A stretch of 64,000 bases of DNA, from the NCBI RefSeq assembly GCF_020907405.1, contig NZ_JAJJOE010000014.1, forward strand, positions 87,608-151,607. The letters run 5' to 3'. Source of the stretch: Arthrobacter sp. zg-Y769 (GTDB taxonomy: Bacteria > Actinomycetota > Actinomycetes > Actinomycetales > Micrococcaceae). Position numbers and translations under genes: made by a program. How positions within the stretch are numbered: position 1 is the first letter of the stretch; every line of letters begins with the position of its first letter. The notes under the pieces were generated by a model that made no database searches, was not told the DNA's origin, and was given only the letters and a program-made list of their open reading frames with translations. Positions 7,934-18,082 of this stretch are shown here, in pieces.

Positions 7934-9733
7934 GTGGTCCTTCGACTTTCCACCCTTTTCCTGCGCACCCTGCGCGAAGACCCGGCCGACGCCGACGTCG
8001 CCAGCCACCGCCTCCTGGTCCGGGCCGGCTACATCCGCCGTGCCGCACCGGGCATCTACTCCTGGCTGCCGCTGGGCCTGCGGGTGCTGGGCAAGGTCGA
8101 GAACATCATCCGTGAGGAAATGGCTGCCATCGGCGCCCAGGAAGTGCACTTCCCCGCGCTGTTGCCGCGCGAGCCGTACGAGACCTCCAACCGCTGGACG
8201 GAATACGGCGAGAACCTGTTCCGCCTGCAGGACCGCAAGGGCGCGGACTACCTGCTGGCACCGACCCATGAGGAAATGTTCACCCTCCTGGTCAAGGACC
8301 TCTACAACTCCTACAAGGACCTCCCGGTGTCCCTGTTCCAGATCCAGACCAAGTACCGCGACGAGGCACGCCCGCGCGCCGGCCTGCTCCGCGGCCGCGA
8401 GTTCATCATGAAGGACTCCTACTCCTTCGACATGGATGACGAAGGCCTGGACGCCAGCTACCAGGCGCACCGCGGGGCCTACCTGCGGATCTTCGAGCGC
8501 CTGGGACTGGAAATCGTCGTCGTTTCCGCGGTCTCCGGCGCCATGGGCGGGTCCAAGAGCGAGGAGTTCCTGCACCCGATGGCCGTGGGTGAAGACACCT
8601 ATGTGCGCTCTGCCGGCGGCTACGCTGCCAACGTCGAAGCCGTCACCACCGTGGTTCCGGCCGAAATCGATTACACGGGCGCGCCGGCGGCCCGCGTGGT
8701 GGACACCCCGGACACCCCCACCATCGACACCCTGGTGAACGATGTAAACGCCCGCTTCCCGCGCGAAACAGGGGAATGGTCTGCTGCGGACACCCTGAAG
8801 AACGTGGTCCTGGCCGTCACCCTGCCCACCGGCGAACGCCGCATCGTAGTGGTCGGCCTGCCGGGGGACCGTGCCGTGGACCTCAAGCGCATCGAAGCCA
8901 ACATCAGCTCCCACGTGGGTATGGGCGGGGAGCTGGCCGTCGACGCCGCCACGGACGAGGACCTCAAGAAGCACCCGGGCCTGGTCAAGGGATACATCGG
9001 CCCGGGCCTCAGCCTGGGCGAGCCGGTGCTGGGCACCGAGTCCGCCACCGGCCTGCTGTACCTGGTGGATCCCCGCGTGGTTTCCGGCACCAGCTGGATC
9101 ACCGGCGCCAATGAGTCCGGCAAGCACGTTATCGGCCTCGTGGCCGGCCGCGATTTCAGCTGGGACGGCACCATCGAGGCCGTCGAGGTCCGCGAAGGGG
9201 ACGAGGCGCCGGACGGCTCCGGCCCGCTGGAAGCAGCCCGCGGCATCGAAATGGGCCACATCTTCCAGCTTGGCCGCAAGTACGCCGATGCCCTGGGCCT
9301 GAAGGTCCTGGACCGCAACGGCAAGCTGGCCACTGTGACCATGGGTTCCTACGGCGTCGGCGTGACCCGTGCGGTGGCGGCCCTCGCCGAATCACACCAT
9401 GACGACAAGGGGATCATCTGGCCCCGCGCCGTGGCGCCGGCCGATGTGCATGTGGTGGCCACCGGCCGCGGTTCCGAGATTTTCGACGCCGCAGCCCAGC
9501 TCTCCGAAGAGCTCGAAGCCGCGGGACTGGAAGTTATCTATGACGACCGTCCCAAGGTCTCCCCGGGCGTGAAGTTCGGCGACGCCGAACTGATCGGTGT
9601 CCCGACCATCCTGGTGGTGGGACGCGGCCTGGCCGACGGCGTCGTGGAAATCAAGGACCGTGCCACCGGCAACGCCGAGAACGTTCCCGTCGCCGAAGCG
9701 GTGGAGTACGTGCGCCGCGCCGCCGCGCAGTAA
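7934..9733 (+). CDS. proS: Proline--tRNA ligase
   Basis: A 599-residue class II prolyl-tRNA synthetase of the bacterial type, with the editing domain inserted between motifs 2 and 3. Visible are motif 1 ([17 protein letters not shown]), motif 2 ([19 protein letters not shown]), the YbaK-like editing insert (about residues 220-400), motif 3 ([13 protein letters not shown]) and the anticodon-binding domain starting [11 protein letters not shown] chose the GTG at 7934, which gives the usual [14 protein letters not shown] start; it lacks a good Shine-Dalgarno, and an in-frame TTG at 7892 is the alternative. It charges tRNA-Pro in the cytoplasm. Confidence 0.97.
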   Translation: MVLRLSTLFLRTLREDPADADVASHRLLVRAGYIRRAAPGIYSWLPLGLRVLGKVENIIREEMAAIGAQEVHFPALLPREPYETSNRWTEYGENLFRLQDRKGADYLLAPTHEEMFTLLVKDLYNSYKDLPVSLFQIQTKYRDEARPRAGLLRGREFIMKDSYSFDMDDEGLDASYQAHRGAYLRIFERLGLEIVVVSAVSGAMGGSKSEEFLHPMAVGEDTYVRSAGGYAANVEAVTTVVPAEIDYTGAPAARVVDTPDTPTIDTLVNDVNARFPRETGEWSAADTLKNVVLAVTLPTGERRIVVVGLPGDRAVDLKRIEANISSHVGMGGELAVDAATDEDLKKHPGLVKGYIGPGLSLGEPVLGTESATGLLYLVDPRVVSGTSWITGANESGKHVIGLVAGRDFSWDGTIEAVEVREGDEAPDGSGPLEAARGIEMGHIFQLGRKYADALGLKVLDRNGKLATVTMGSYGVGVTRAVAALAESHHDDKGIIWPRAVAPADVHVVATGRGSEIFDAAAQLSEELEAAGLEVIYDDRPKVSPGVKFGDAELIGVPTILVVGRGLADGVVEIKDRATGNAENVPVAEAVEYVRRAAAQ

Positions 9734-9739
9734 CCTCCG

Positions 9740-10537
9740 GTGGTCTCCGGTCTCGAGGACGTCACGCTTGCCACCATCGCACTTGTGGTGGTGGCGGGCC
9801 TGGCGGCCGGCTGGGTGGATGCCGTGGTAGGCGGCGGCGGGCTGATCCAGCTGCCGGCGCTGCTCCTCGTGCCCGGAATCAGCCCGGTCCAGGCGCTGGC
9901 GACCAACAAGATGGGCTCCATCTTCGGTACCACCACCAGTGCCGTGACCTACTATCGGCGTGCCCATCCAGACCTGCGGACGGCGCTGCCGATGGCGGGT
10001 ATCGCCCTGGCGGGAAGCTTCGGCGGGGCCATCCTGGCCGCCTCGCTGCCGTCGTCGGTCTTCAAACCCATTATCGTGGTGGCACTTATTGCCGTGGCCG
10101 TGTTTACCGCCACGAAACCAACCGTGGGCGAGCTGACGAAACTGCGCCACACCGGAGGCCGCCACTACGGCACCGCAGCCGGGATCGGCCTGGTGATCGG
10201 TTTCTATGACGGCTTGATCGGACCCGGCACCGGCTCCTTCCTGATCATTGCCATGGTCACCTTGCTGGGGTACAACTTCCTCGCGGCCAGCGCCAAGGCC
10301 AAGATCGTGAACATGGCGACGAACCTCGGTGCCCTGGCGTTTTTCCTGCCGAACGGATCGCTGCTCTGGGGGCTGGGCCTGGTGCTCGGGTTCGCCAATA
10401 TGATCGGTGGCTATCTCGGTGCCCGGATGGCGGTAAAACAGGGCAGCAACTTCATCCGGATAGTTTTCCTGGTGGTGGTGGCCGCGCTGATCGTCAAGCT
10501 GGGCCACGATGTCTGGGTGGAGAACATTCGCGGCTAG
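9740..10537 (+). CDS. TauE/SafE family (TSUP) permease
   Basis: A 265-residue membrane protein with about eight hydrophobic segments. Two copies of the family signature are visible: GWVDAVVGGGGLIQLPALL near residues 24-42 and GFYDGLIGPGTGSFLII near 152-168, each with the following T/A-rich helix (QALATNKMGSIFG; AKIVNMATNLGALAFF). TSUP proteins export or import sulfonates, sulfite or other small anions; the substrate cannot be told here. It starts six bases after proS and is probably co-transcribed. Its stop overlaps the stop of the convergent kinase gene in the sequence CTAG. Confidence 0.9.
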   Translation: MVSGLEDVTLATIALVVVAGLAAGWVDAVVGGGGLIQLPALLLVPGISPVQALATNKMGSIFGTTTSAVTYYRRAHPDLRTALPMAGIALAGSFGGAILAASLPSSVFKPIIVVALIAVAVFTATKPTVGELTKLRHTGGRHYGTAAGIGLVIGFYDGLIGPGTGSFLIIAMVTLLGYNFLAASAKAKIVNMATNLGALAFFLPNGSLLWGLGLVLGFANMIGGYLGARMAVKQGSNFIRIVFLVVVAALIVKLGHDVWVENIRG

Positions 10538-11520
10538 GCCGCCGGCAGCTCCTCCACGGGCGGAATGCCCGGATGCCCCCGGCCGGTCAGCGCCGATGCC
10601 ACCCAGACGGAGCGCTGTGCGTCGCCGTGCTGCCCTTCGCGCACGTAGTCCAGCGCGTTGGTTACCTCGCGCAGGACGCTCCAGTCCAGAGCTGCGTTCC
10701 GGTCCAGGCCGGCGGCGCTGCAGAGGGCTTCGAGCCGTGCCAGGAGCGAATCCTCCGGTGTAGAGGCGTCCAGGTCCCGCAGGCGGTTCCACAACATCGG
10801 AGCGACCGCGTATTCGGGCTCGCCGAAGACCGCCTGGGGGTCAATGGCCGCGTATGCGTCCGGCTGTCCGGGGCGGGCCAGGACGTTGGCATAGTGCAGG
10901 TCCGCGTGCACCAGCACGTCCCGGGCAGACCGGCGTCCCACCGCGCCCCGGGTCTGGCAGACCTCAAGCGCGGCTTCCAGCAGCCAGCGTTCAAACGGGC
11001 GTCCAAGGGCGTCCCATTCCGCCGGCAGTTCGTCCGAGAGCTGTTCGGCGTGTTCGGCGAGGGAGGGGATGGCCGCCCAATGAGGGGAGTCGGACCCGGG
11101 CAGCCCCAGACGCCGCACCAGCGAACCCCAGATCCGCACGGCATCCGCCATGTCCGCCTGTAGCAGCGTTCGGTCCGGGTTCAGGCGTTCCAGTACCAGG
11201 CAGGTTCCCGCGGCGTCCCGGTCCAGCAGCCGCACGGCACCGTTGCCGTCCCACAGTGCGAGGGCGGCAGCCTCGGTGGCTGCCTCCGGATGCGGAAACG
11301 GGAACTTCAGCACGGCCGGTGTGCCGTGGGCCGAACGCACGGGCAGCACCAGCGCCCCGTGTCCGTGCCAGGGCGCCGCACCGGGCGGATCGGGAACCAG
11401 CCGGAAGGCGGCGAGGCTGGTTTCGACCAACCCGGGCAGGTCCGCCACCCATGCCCGGCCGTCCCGGGTGCCGAGATAGCGTCGGCGCAGCGCATCAGGG
11501 ACGACGACGGCGGGTGCCAT
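10534..11520 (-). CDS. Aminoglycoside/hydroxyurea resistance kinase family protein (APH(6)-like)
   Basis: A 328-residue kinase-fold protein. The phosphotransferase catalytic loop is VLVHADLHYANVL (about 205-217), followed by AAIDPQAVFGEPEYAVAPML, in which IDP supplies the metal-binding Asp. The N-lobe has PAVLKFPFPHPEAATEAAAL, with Lys and Glu placed as in APH enzymes. This pattern matches the family that includes streptomycin 6-kinase and hydroxyurea kinase. Chromosomal members are common in Arthrobacter and need not confer resistance. AGGAG precedes the ATG. Convergent with the permease gene, with overlapping stops. Confidence 0.85.
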   Translation of the reverse strand: MAPAVVVPDALRRRYLGTRDGRAWVADLPGLVETSLAAFRLVPDPPGAAPWHGHGALVLPVRSAHGTPAVLKFPFPHPEAATEAAALALWDGNGAVRLLDRDAAGTCLVLERLNPDRTLLQADMADAVRIWGSLVRRLGLPGSDSPHWAAIPSLAEHAEQLSDELPAEWDALGRPFERWLLEAALEVCQTRGAVGRRSARDVLVHADLHYANVLARPGQPDAYAAIDPQAVFGEPEYAVAPMLWNRLRDLDASTPEDSLLARLEALCSAAGLDRNAALDWSVLREVTNALDYVREGQHGDAQRSVWVASALTGRGHPGIPPVEELPAA

Positions 11521-11591
11521 GCACTTCTCCTAGGCGGTTGCGGTTAAGTCTGCGGCGGGGTTGTCCAGGACGGACCGGGGGACCGGGCGGA

Positions 11592-12830
11592 TCAGTTCCA
11601 CGGCAGGTCGTCCGGGACGGCAGCCAGGCCGGGCGTTGCGGGGACGGTGTCCGCTTCCAGATACAGTTCCCCCGAGACGGCGGCGAGGCGGCTGATCGCC
11701 CAGCCGCGCAGGTCGCCTTCGGACAACGCCACGAGGTCAGCGTAGACCGCCGGGAACTGCTGTTCCAGTGCGGGGAGGGCGCCGGAAGGATCCCGCAGGA
11801 AACCCGCATCCAAACGGTACGCGGCCACCGGTGCCACCGCCGGCAGACACAGGTCGGGCAGGTAGGCCACGGCGTCCGTGCCGCGGGATTCATGCTCGGC
11901 ACCGCGCCTGCGCCACTGCTCACCGAGATCTGCCGCGGGAGGATCCTGCGCCAGGGCAACCTCGTAGGCGTAGGCAGCCCCGAATTCAGCGTCAATGGCG
12001 GCCTTCAGGGCAGCGGCCGCGTCCGGCGCCGCGGCGTCCGTTCCAGCCGCGTCACTTACAGCCGTGTCACCGGATGAAGTTTCCGTCCCGGTTTCCGGTT
12101 CCGCGGCCTTTTCTCCGGTGCCGGCATCCGGACAGGCCGGCGGGGTCTGATCCGTCCCAGGACCGCCGGTTGGTGACGTGCCGGGAGCCGGATTTCCGGC
12201 GCCCGGGGCGATGGTTTCCGGCACGGGCAGGTCGTAAAGGCCTGCGGCACGGACGGCCCAAACCTGCTGGGCGGCTCCGGTCGCGGCCAGCAGGCGGGCC
12301 GTCCCGGCGTCGGCCCGCCACGCGGACCGGAGATTGGTCCGTGCGGAAGCGGCCAGGGTCTGTACGTAGTGCTCCGGGTTCCCGGAAGCGCCGGAAGCGC
12401 CGGAGGAGCCGGCCCGGTCCGAACCGGCTGTACCGGCAACATCGAACGGTTCCTCAAAGCTGCGTCGGGATGCGGAAGGTTCCCGCCCGGTACCGGTCAG
12501 CAGGGCGGCCTGCGTCCGCAGTCCCTCGGCCTGCGCCAGGAACTCCGCTGCTTCGGGGTTCTTCCCGGCATCGGCCAGTACCCGTGCCTCGGCCGCGAGG
12601 TTCAGCGCACCGTCCCGTGCCTGGGCCAGGGCAATTCCCGAAAAGGTCCGGCCGCGGTCCGATGCGTCTCCGGTATCGGCCACCAGGCCGAAGCTGAGGA
12701 CCACGGCGCCCAATGCGAGGAACAACACAAGACGCCGCGCACCGGCACCCGCGCGCCTGAGCCCGCGGGCACGCGCAGGCTCGGCTCCGGGGGTTTCCAA
12801 GGGCTCATCCACAACAGTCGATGATGTCAC
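11592..12830 (-). CDS. DUF4439 ferritin-like domain protein, membrane-anchored
   Basis: A 412-residue protein starting on GTG. A single membrane segment (about 34-52) follows a basic N-terminus. A long Ala/Gly/Pro-rich middle region (about 115-275) separates it from the C-terminal DUF4439 domain (about 280-412). That domain has a ferritin-like helical pattern (ALKAAIDAEFGAAYAYEVAL, then WRRRGAEHESRGTDAV) with Glu and Glu-x-x-x-R-like positions. The gene lies divergent to rimP, as DUF4439 genes do in mycobacteria. Whether it binds metal is unknown. Confidence 0.8.
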   Translation of the reverse strand: MTSSTVVDEPLETPGAEPARARGLRRAGAGARRLVLFLALGAVVLSFGLVADTGDASDRGRTFSGIALAQARDGALNLAAEARVLADAGKNPEAAEFLAQAEGLRTQAALLTGTGREPSASRRSFEEPFDVAGTAGSDRAGSSGASGASGNPEHYVQTLAASARTNLRSAWRADAGTARLLAATGAAQQVWAVRAAGLYDLPVPETIAPGAGNPAPGTSPTGGPGTDQTPPACPDAGTGEKAAEPETGTETSSGDTAVSDAAGTDAAAPDAAAALKAAIDAEFGAAYAYEVALAQDPPAADLGEQWRRRGAEHESRGTDAVAYLPDLCLPAVAPVAAYRLDAGFLRDPSGALPALEQQFPAVYADLVALSEGDLRGWAISRLAAVSGELYLEADTVPATPGLAAVPDDLPWN

Positions 12831-12855
12831 GAACCCGCTCTCATCTGCATCGATG

Positions 12856-12892
12856 CCTCAAGGCCTGAGGAATGTCGGTAGTCTAGGACTAC
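12856..12892. promoter_or_regulatory. Two palindromes in the divergent DUF4439/rimP promoter region
   Basis: CCTCAAGGCCTGAGG (12856-12870) is a near-perfect palindrome and GTAGTCTAGGACTAC (12878-12892) is a perfect one with 6-bp arms. They lie between the two divergent starts, so one or both may be operators or may overlap the -10 of rimP (TAGTCT at 12879-12884 inside the second). Confidence 0.45.
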
Positions 12893-12916
12893 AACAACAT
12901 CTAGTGGGAGGCAGCT

Positions 12917-13543
12917 ATGGCGGTTCGGCCCAACCCCAAAAAAGACACGTCGTCGGATTACCGCAGGAATGCGATGCGTGCAGAAGTAGCCGCGGAGACG
13001 CAGCGGCTAAAGAATTACCTGGCCCCCACGGTAGAGATGCAGGATTTGTTCCTCGAAGACATCGAGATCAAAATGACCGGTGCCCACCGCACTGTCCATG
13101 TCATCGTCGACCTTCCCGAGGACCAGCCCGGAGGCGTCAGCCTGGACCGGATTTCGGCCGCGGCCCAGGTGATTTCCGAGGCAATGGATAACGATCCGGG
13201 CGACGACGGACGCCCCTACAACCTCGAGGTTTCGTCCCCCGGGGTTTCCCGTCCCCTTACCGAGCCGCGCCATTGGCGCCGCAACGCGGGCCGCATGGTG
13301 TCCGTCTCCATGCTCCACGGGGACGACGTTATGGGACGGCTCGTTTCCGTCGAGGAAGACGGCATTACGTTAATACCGGAACTTCCGGTCAAGAAAGGGA
13401 TGAAGGCCAAGCAGGGGGACCCGGTCCGCCTGGCATTCGCCGACATCCGCAAGGGGCGCGTTGAAGTTGAATTCGCCCACCTTGAAGACGACCCGGCTGG
13501 CGAGGACGCCCCGGATGATGAAACCACAGCTGAGGAGGCCTAG
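12917..13543 (+). CDS. rimP: Ribosome maturation factor RimP
   Basis: A 208-residue cytoplasmic factor needed for maturation of the 30S subunit. The N-terminal alpha/beta domain includes HVIVDLPEDQPGGVSLDRISAA and the family hallmark YNLEVSSPGVSRPLTEPRHW. The C-terminal SH3-like barrel contains GRLVSVEEDGITL. The acidic tail (DDPAGEDAPDDETTAEEA) is an actinobacterial extension. GGGAGG precedes the ATG. Its stop TAG touches the ATG of nusA, so the two are translated in tandem in the nusA-infB operon. Confidence 0.95.
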   Translation: MAVRPNPKKDTSSDYRRNAMRAEVAAETQRLKNYLAPTVEMQDLFLEDIEIKMTGAHRTVHVIVDLPEDQPGGVSLDRISAAAQVISEAMDNDPGDDGRPYNLEVSSPGVSRPLTEPRHWRRNAGRMVSVSMLHGDDVMGRLVSVEEDGITLIPELPVKKGMKAKQGDPVRLAFADIRKGRVEVEFAHLEDDPAGEDAPDDETTAEEA

Positions 13544-14515
13544 ATGGAAATAGATATGAGTGCGCTGAGGCTGCTGGAACGCGAACGGGAGATCCCCCTG
13601 GATCTCCTCGTGCCGACCATTGAGCAGGCCCTGCTGGTTGCGTACCACAAGACCAACGGCGCCCAGGACCAGGCGCGGGCGGAACTGGACCGGAAGACCG
13701 GCCACGTCACTATCTGGGCCGCGGAGCTCGACGACGACGGAGCCACGGTGGGCGAGTTCGACGACACCCCCGCAGGCTTTGGCCGGATCGCCGCCAGCAC
13801 GGCCCGGCAGATCATCCTGCAGCGGCTTCGCGACGTCGAGGATGACAACATCCTCGGTGAGTTCAAGGGCCGCGAAGGTGAACTGGTCTCCGGCCAGATC
13901 CAGCAGGGCAACAATCCGCACATGATCCAGGTGAACCTGGGTTCGGTGGAGGCGCTGCTGCCCCCGCCCGAGCAGGTTCCGGGGGAGAAGTACCTTCACG
14001 GCTCCCGTCTGCGTGCTTTCGTCGTGGACGTGCGCCGCGGTTTCAAGGGCCCGTCCATCACGCTGTCCCGCTCCCACCCCGGCCTGGTCCGCAAGCTTTT
14101 CGAACTGGAAGTTCCGGAAATCGCGGACGGCAGCGTGGAAATCGTGGCGCTGGCACGCGAAGCCGGACACCGTTCCAAGATCGCGGTCAAGGCCAACATT
14201 CCGGGCATCAACGCCAAGGGTGCATGCATCGGCGAGATGGGCTCCCGCGTCCGGGCCGTCATGAACGAGCTGCACGACGAGAAGATCGACATTGTCGACT
14301 TCAGCGAGGATCCGGCAACGTTCATTGCCAACTCCCTCTCGCCGTCGCGCGTGAACTCCGTGACCATCATCGATGAGGACCTGAGGTCCGCGCGGGTAGT
14401 GGTTCCCGACTACCAGCTCTCCCTGGCGATCGGCAAGGAAGGCCAGAATGCCCGGCTCGCGGCAAAGCTGACCGGCTGGCGGATCGATATCGTTTCCGAC
14501 GCGAAGGCCTCCTAG
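13544..14515 (+). CDS. nusA: Transcription termination/antitermination protein NusA
   Basis: A 323-residue NusA that binds RNA polymerase and nascent RNA. Domains in order: N-terminal RNAP-binding domain (1-105), S1 domain (about 110-180, [18 protein letters not shown] and [15 protein letters not shown]), and two KH domains ([46 protein letters not shown]). It has no C-terminal acidic repeats, as is normal in actinobacteria. GAGGAGG lies just before the start; a second ATG at 13556 is possible. The gene abuts rimP. Confidence 0.97.
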   Translation: MEIDMSALRLLEREREIPLDLLVPTIEQALLVAYHKTNGAQDQARAELDRKTGHVTIWAAELDDDGATVGEFDDTPAGFGRIAASTARQIILQRLRDVEDDNILGEFKGREGELVSGQIQQGNNPHMIQVNLGSVEALLPPPEQVPGEKYLHGSRLRAFVVDVRRGFKGPSITLSRSHPGLVRKLFELEVPEIADGSVEIVALAREAGHRSKIAVKANIPGINAKGACIGEMGSRVRAVMNELHDEKIDIVDFSEDPATFIANSLSPSRVNSVTIIDEDLRSARVVVPDYQLSLAIGKEGQNARLAAKLTGWRIDIVSDAKAS

Positions 14516-14564
14516 GCTGCCGGTGCCGGAAGCGGATGCGGCGCCGGACAAGAAAGGCGCTAGA

Positions 14565-14960
14565 ATGTATAAGGCCGGGTCACCCTCCGCGTCCCATTCA
14601 CCGGCAGCCGCTTCCGGCGCTGCCCCGGGAAATCGGGTATCCAGGCACGTTCCACAGCGAACGTGCATAGGGTGCAGGAAAAAGGATGACCAAGCTGTTC
14701 TGCTGCGGTTGGTTCGTGTCAGCATGGAAGGCGGCAACGCCGTTCATGTCGACGAGGACCGCCGAATGCCTGGAAGGGGTGCCTGGTTGCACCCCGACAC
14801 GGCATGCCTGAGATTGGCAGTGAAACGTTCGGGCTTTCCACGGGCCTTCAAGGGTTCCGCGGAAATATCGGACGTCGAACGTTGGTTCAAGGCCCTTGGG
14901 AACGTTCCGACCGGGAACGGACCCAAAACCGTCCAACCTGAAAGCGGGTCAGAAATCTGA
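14565..14960 (+). CDS. ylxR: YlxR family RNA-binding/regulatory protein (DUF448)
   Basis: About 131 residues if translated from the ATG at 14565, which has AAAGG at the right distance; a GTG at 14523 would add 14 residues but has no ribosome site. The YlxR core is clear: VPQRTCIGCRKKDDQAVLLRLV, then RMPGRGAWLHPDTACLRLAVKRSGF with the conserved GRGAWLH and C-x-x-x-A. The protein lies between nusA and infB as in most Gram-positives. B. subtilis YlxR binds RNase P RNA; the role here is not shown. The N-terminal extension of about 30 residues is Ser/Ala-rich. Confidence 0.9.
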   Translation: MYKAGSPSASHSPAAASGAAPGNRVSRHVPQRTCIGCRKKDDQAVLLRLVRVSMEGGNAVHVDEDRRMPGRGAWLHPDTACLRLAVKRSGFPRAFKGSAEISDVERWFKALGNVPTGNGPKTVQPESGSEI

Positions 14961-15006
14961 TGGAAACCCGATGAGTACCCAGCGATGAGTACTTTGTTGT
15001 GCTCTG

Positions 15007-15086
15007 TGATGGGCTTCGCTGCAACTGCAGTGAAAGCCCGCAGTAAATAGACGGTTCGTACCTGGCTCGGTGCGGACCGAGACAGG
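15007..15086 (+). other. Structured infB leader
   Basis: Between ylxR and infB are two potential hairpins. GGGCTT...AAGCCC (about 15010-15040) forms an imperfect stem, and CTCGGTGCGGACCGAG (about 15066-15081) forms a 6-bp stem with loop GCGG just before the AGGAG site. A short direct repeat CGATGAGTAC lies upstream (about 14969-14993). A role in translation control is only inferred. Confidence 0.35.
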
Positions 15087-15092
15087 AGAAAT

Positions 15093-18011
15093 GTGGCCAA
15101 GGTCCGCGTACACGAGCTTGCTAAAGAGCTCGGCATTACCTCGAAGGATGCAGTTGCAAAACTGCAGGAACTGGGCGAATTCGTCCGTTCCGCCTCATCC
15201 ACCATCGAGGCCCCGGTAGTCAAGAAGCTTCGAGGCGCCTTCCCGGCGCCTGAAAACAAGGCTGCCGCTTCCCCGGCAGCCCCCTCCAAGGCAGACGCCT
15301 CTGCGTCCAAGCCTGCATCGCCGTCGCCCAAGCCCGGCAAGCCTGCTCCGGCAGCTCCCGCAGCTGAGCAGCAGGCCGCTCCGGCAGCTCCCGCAGCTGA
15401 GCAGCAGGCCGCTCCGGCGCCCGCTGCGCCTGCAGAGGCTGCTCCGGCAGCGCCCGCAGCCGAAGCACCGGCAACGCCGGCTCCGGCCGCGGAATCCGCT
15501 GCACCCGAAGCAGCCAAGGAGGATGCCGCCAAGGCGCCGTCCTCTTCGGCTCCCCGTCCCGGTGCTCCGCGCCCCGGCGCCGGTGGACCCCGTCCGGGCA
15601 ACAATCCGTTTGCACCCTCCCAGGGCATGCCGCGTCCGCGTGGCCGCGGCGACGGTGAGCGGGGAGCCGGCGCACCGCGTCCGGGCAACAACCCCTTCGC
15701 CACCTCGCAGGGCATGCCGCGTCCGGGTGGACGCCGCGATGAGGCCGAACGCTCCGGTACGCCGGGTGCAGCAGGTCCCCGTCCCGCAGCCGGTGCCGGT
15801 GGACCCCGTCCCGGCGCACCGCGTCCGGGTGCACCGCGTCCCGGTGCTCCCCGTCCGGGTGCACCGCGTCCGGGCACGCCCCGTCCGGCAGGAGCAGGCG
15901 CCGGCGGCGCACGCCCCACACCGGGCATGATGCCTAACCGCACCGAGCGTCCGGCAGCTCCGGGACGTCCCGGCGCAGCAGGACCGCGCCGCGGACCGGG
16001 CGGAGCCCCGGGTACCGGCGGCGGCGGCGCACCTGTAGGCGGCGGCTTCGGCAAGGGCGGCCGCGGACGCGGCGGCACTGCCGGTGCTTTCGGCAAGGGC
16101 GGCGCAGGCCGCGGCAAGCAGCGCAAGTCGAAGCGGGCAAAGCGGCAGGAACTGGAGCAGATGTCAGCTCCTTCGCTGGGCGGCGTTTCGGTACCCCGCG
16201 GTGACGGCAACACTGTTGTCCGTCTGCGCCGCGGCGCGTCCATCACGGACTTCGCCGACAAGATCGAGGCTAACCCCGCAGCACTCGTGACCGTTCTGTT
16301 CCACCTCGGTGAAATGGCAACGGCCACGCAGTCCCTGGATGAAGGCACGTTCGACATCCTGGGCGCCGAACTGGGCTACAAGATCCAGGTTGTCTCACCG
16401 GAAGACGAAGAGCGCGAACTGCTGAGCACGTTCGACATCGACTTCGAGGCGGAACTTGAAGCCGAAGGCGACGAAGAGCTTGAGGCACGTCCTCCGGTAG
16501 TCACCATCATGGGTCACGTTGACCACGGTAAGACCCGCCTGCTGGACGCCATCCGCAACTCGAACGTTGTCGAGGGCGAACACGGCGGCATCACCCAGCA
16601 CATCGGTGCCTACCAGATTCAGTTCGACCATGAAGGCGCAACGCGTCCCATCACCTTCATCGATACTCCGGGCCACGAGGCGTTTACCGCCATGCGTGCC
16701 CGTGGTGCCAAGGTCACCGACATTGCCGTCCTGGTTGTCGCAGCCGACGACGGCGTTATGCCGCAGACGGTGGAAGCACTCAACCACGCGCAGGCTGCCG
16801 ATGTGCCGATCGTGGTCGCTGTGAACAAGATCGATAAGGAAGGCGCCAACCCGGAGAAGGTCCGCGGCCAGCTGACCGAATACGGACTGGTTCCGGAAGA
16901 ATACGGTGGCGACACCATGTTCGTGGAGGTCTCTGCCCGGCAGAACCTCAACATTGACGCCCTGCTCGAAGCCGTGCTGCTTACCGCAGACGCTGCCTTG
17001 GACATGCGTGCCAACCCGAACAAGGATGCCCGCGGTATCGCGATCGAAGCCAACCTGGACAAGGGCCGCGGCGCAGTAGCAACTGTGCTGGTCCAGTCCG
17101 GAACGCTGAAGGTCGGCGACACGATCGTGGCGGGAACGGCCCACGGCCGCGTCCGTGCCATGTTCGACGAGAACGGCGACAACGTCACCGAAGCCGGACC
17201 GTCGCGTCCGGTCCAGGTGCTCGGCCTGTCCAACGTTCCCCGCGCCGGCGACACCTTCTTCGTGACCGACGATGAGCGTACCGCCCGCCAGATCGCTGAA
17301 AAGCGTGAGGCTGCGGACCGCAACGCCGCACTGGCCAAGCGCCGCAAGCGCATCAGCCTCGAGGACTTCGACCAGGCCGTTGCTGACGGCAAGGTCGACA
17401 CCCTTAACCTCATCCTCAAGGGTGACGTTTCCGGTGCCGTGGAAGCCCTGGAAGACTCGCTGCTCAAGATCGACGTCGGCGAAGGCGTGCAGCTGCGCGT
17501 CATCCACCGCGGCGTCGGTGCCATCACGCAGAACGACGTCAACCTGGCGACGGTGGACAACGCCGTCATCATCGGCTTCAACGTCAAGCCTGCTGAGCGC
17601 GTTGCCGACCTGGCAGAGCGTGAAGGCGTGGACATGCGCTTCTACTCGGTCATATACGCAGCAATCGATGACATTGAGCTTGCACTCAAGGGCATGCTCA
17701 AGCCCGAGTACGAGGAAGTCCAGCTCGGCACCGCCGAGGTCCGCGAAGTCTTCCGTTCCTCCAAGTTCGGAAACATCGCCGGCTCGATCGTCCGCTCCGG
17801 TGTCATCCGCCGCAACGCCAAGGCACGGGTTACCCGCGAGGGCAAGCTCATCGGTGACAACCTCACTGTTGACTCGCTCAAGCGGTTCAAGGACGACGCC
17901 ACCGAGGTCCGCACGGACTTCGAATGTGGTATCGGCCTGGGCTCGTTCAACGACGTCCGCGAAGGCGACATTATCGAGACCTTCGAGATGCGCGAGAAGC
18001 CGCGCGTCTAG
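15093..18011 (+). CDS. infB: Translation initiation factor IF-2
   Basis: A 972-residue IF-2 that delivers initiator tRNA to the ribosome. The N-terminal IF2_N module is [15 protein letters not shown]. Residues about 55-350 form a low-complexity region rich in Ala, Pro, Gly and Arg, including repeats of AAPAAEQQ and a run of RPGAP units. The GTPase domain starts at [15 protein letters not shown], with DTPGHEAF (G3) and [13 protein letters not shown] (G4). Domains II-IV follow, ending [19 protein letters not shown] start with AGGAG upstream. The repeat region explains the length compared with E. coli IF-2 (890). Confidence 0.98.
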   Translation: MAKVRVHELAKELGITSKDAVAKLQELGEFVRSASSTIEAPVVKKLRGAFPAPENKAAASPAAPSKADASASKPASPSPKPGKPAPAAPAAEQQAAPAAPAAEQQAAPAPAAPAEAAPAAPAAEAPATPAPAAESAAPEAAKEDAAKAPSSSAPRPGAPRPGAGGPRPGNNPFAPSQGMPRPRGRGDGERGAGAPRPGNNPFATSQGMPRPGGRRDEAERSGTPGAAGPRPAAGAGGPRPGAPRPGAPRPGAPRPGAPRPGTPRPAGAGAGGARPTPGMMPNRTERPAAPGRPGAAGPRRGPGGAPGTGGGGAPVGGGFGKGGRGRGGTAGAFGKGGAGRGKQRKSKRAKRQELEQMSAPSLGGVSVPRGDGNTVVRLRRGASITDFADKIEANPAALVTVLFHLGEMATATQSLDEGTFDILGAELGYKIQVVSPEDEERELLSTFDIDFEAELEAEGDEELEARPPVVTIMGHVDHGKTRLLDAIRNSNVVEGEHGGITQHIGAYQIQFDHEGATRPITFIDTPGHEAFTAMRARGAKVTDIAVLVVAADDGVMPQTVEALNHAQAADVPIVVAVNKIDKEGANPEKVRGQLTEYGLVPEEYGGDTMFVEVSARQNLNIDALLEAVLLTADAALDMRANPNKDARGIAIEANLDKGRGAVATVLVQSGTLKVGDTIVAGTAHGRVRAMFDENGDNVTEAGPSRPVQVLGLSNVPRAGDTFFVTDDERTARQIAEKREAADRNAALAKRRKRISLEDFDQAVADGKVDTLNLILKGDVSGAVEALEDSLLKIDVGEGVQLRVIHRGVGAITQNDVNLATVDNAVIIGFNVKPAERVADLAEREGVDMRFYSVIYAAIDDIELALKGMLKPEYEEVQLGTAEVREVFRSSKFGNIAGSIVRSGVIRRNAKARVTREGKLIGDNLTVDSLKRFKDDATEVRTDFECGIGLGSFNDVREGDIIETFEMREKPRV

Positions 18012-18082
18012 TCTGTGGCCGCGGCCGTCGGGTATCCCGGCGGCCGCGGGTACTTGTTTCCAGTCTTTAGTAAGGAGAGGTA

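Noticed and set aside
7891..7960. Possible tRNA-Ser gene before proS
   Set aside because: Only the acceptor/D-arm part is matched; no anticodon stem, T-arm or closing acceptor strand, and proS coding begins at 7934.
10534..11520. Acquired antibiotic-resistance gene or island
   Set aside because: Codon use and GC match the neighbours, no mobile elements flank it, and chromosomal APH(6)-like genes are ordinary in this group.
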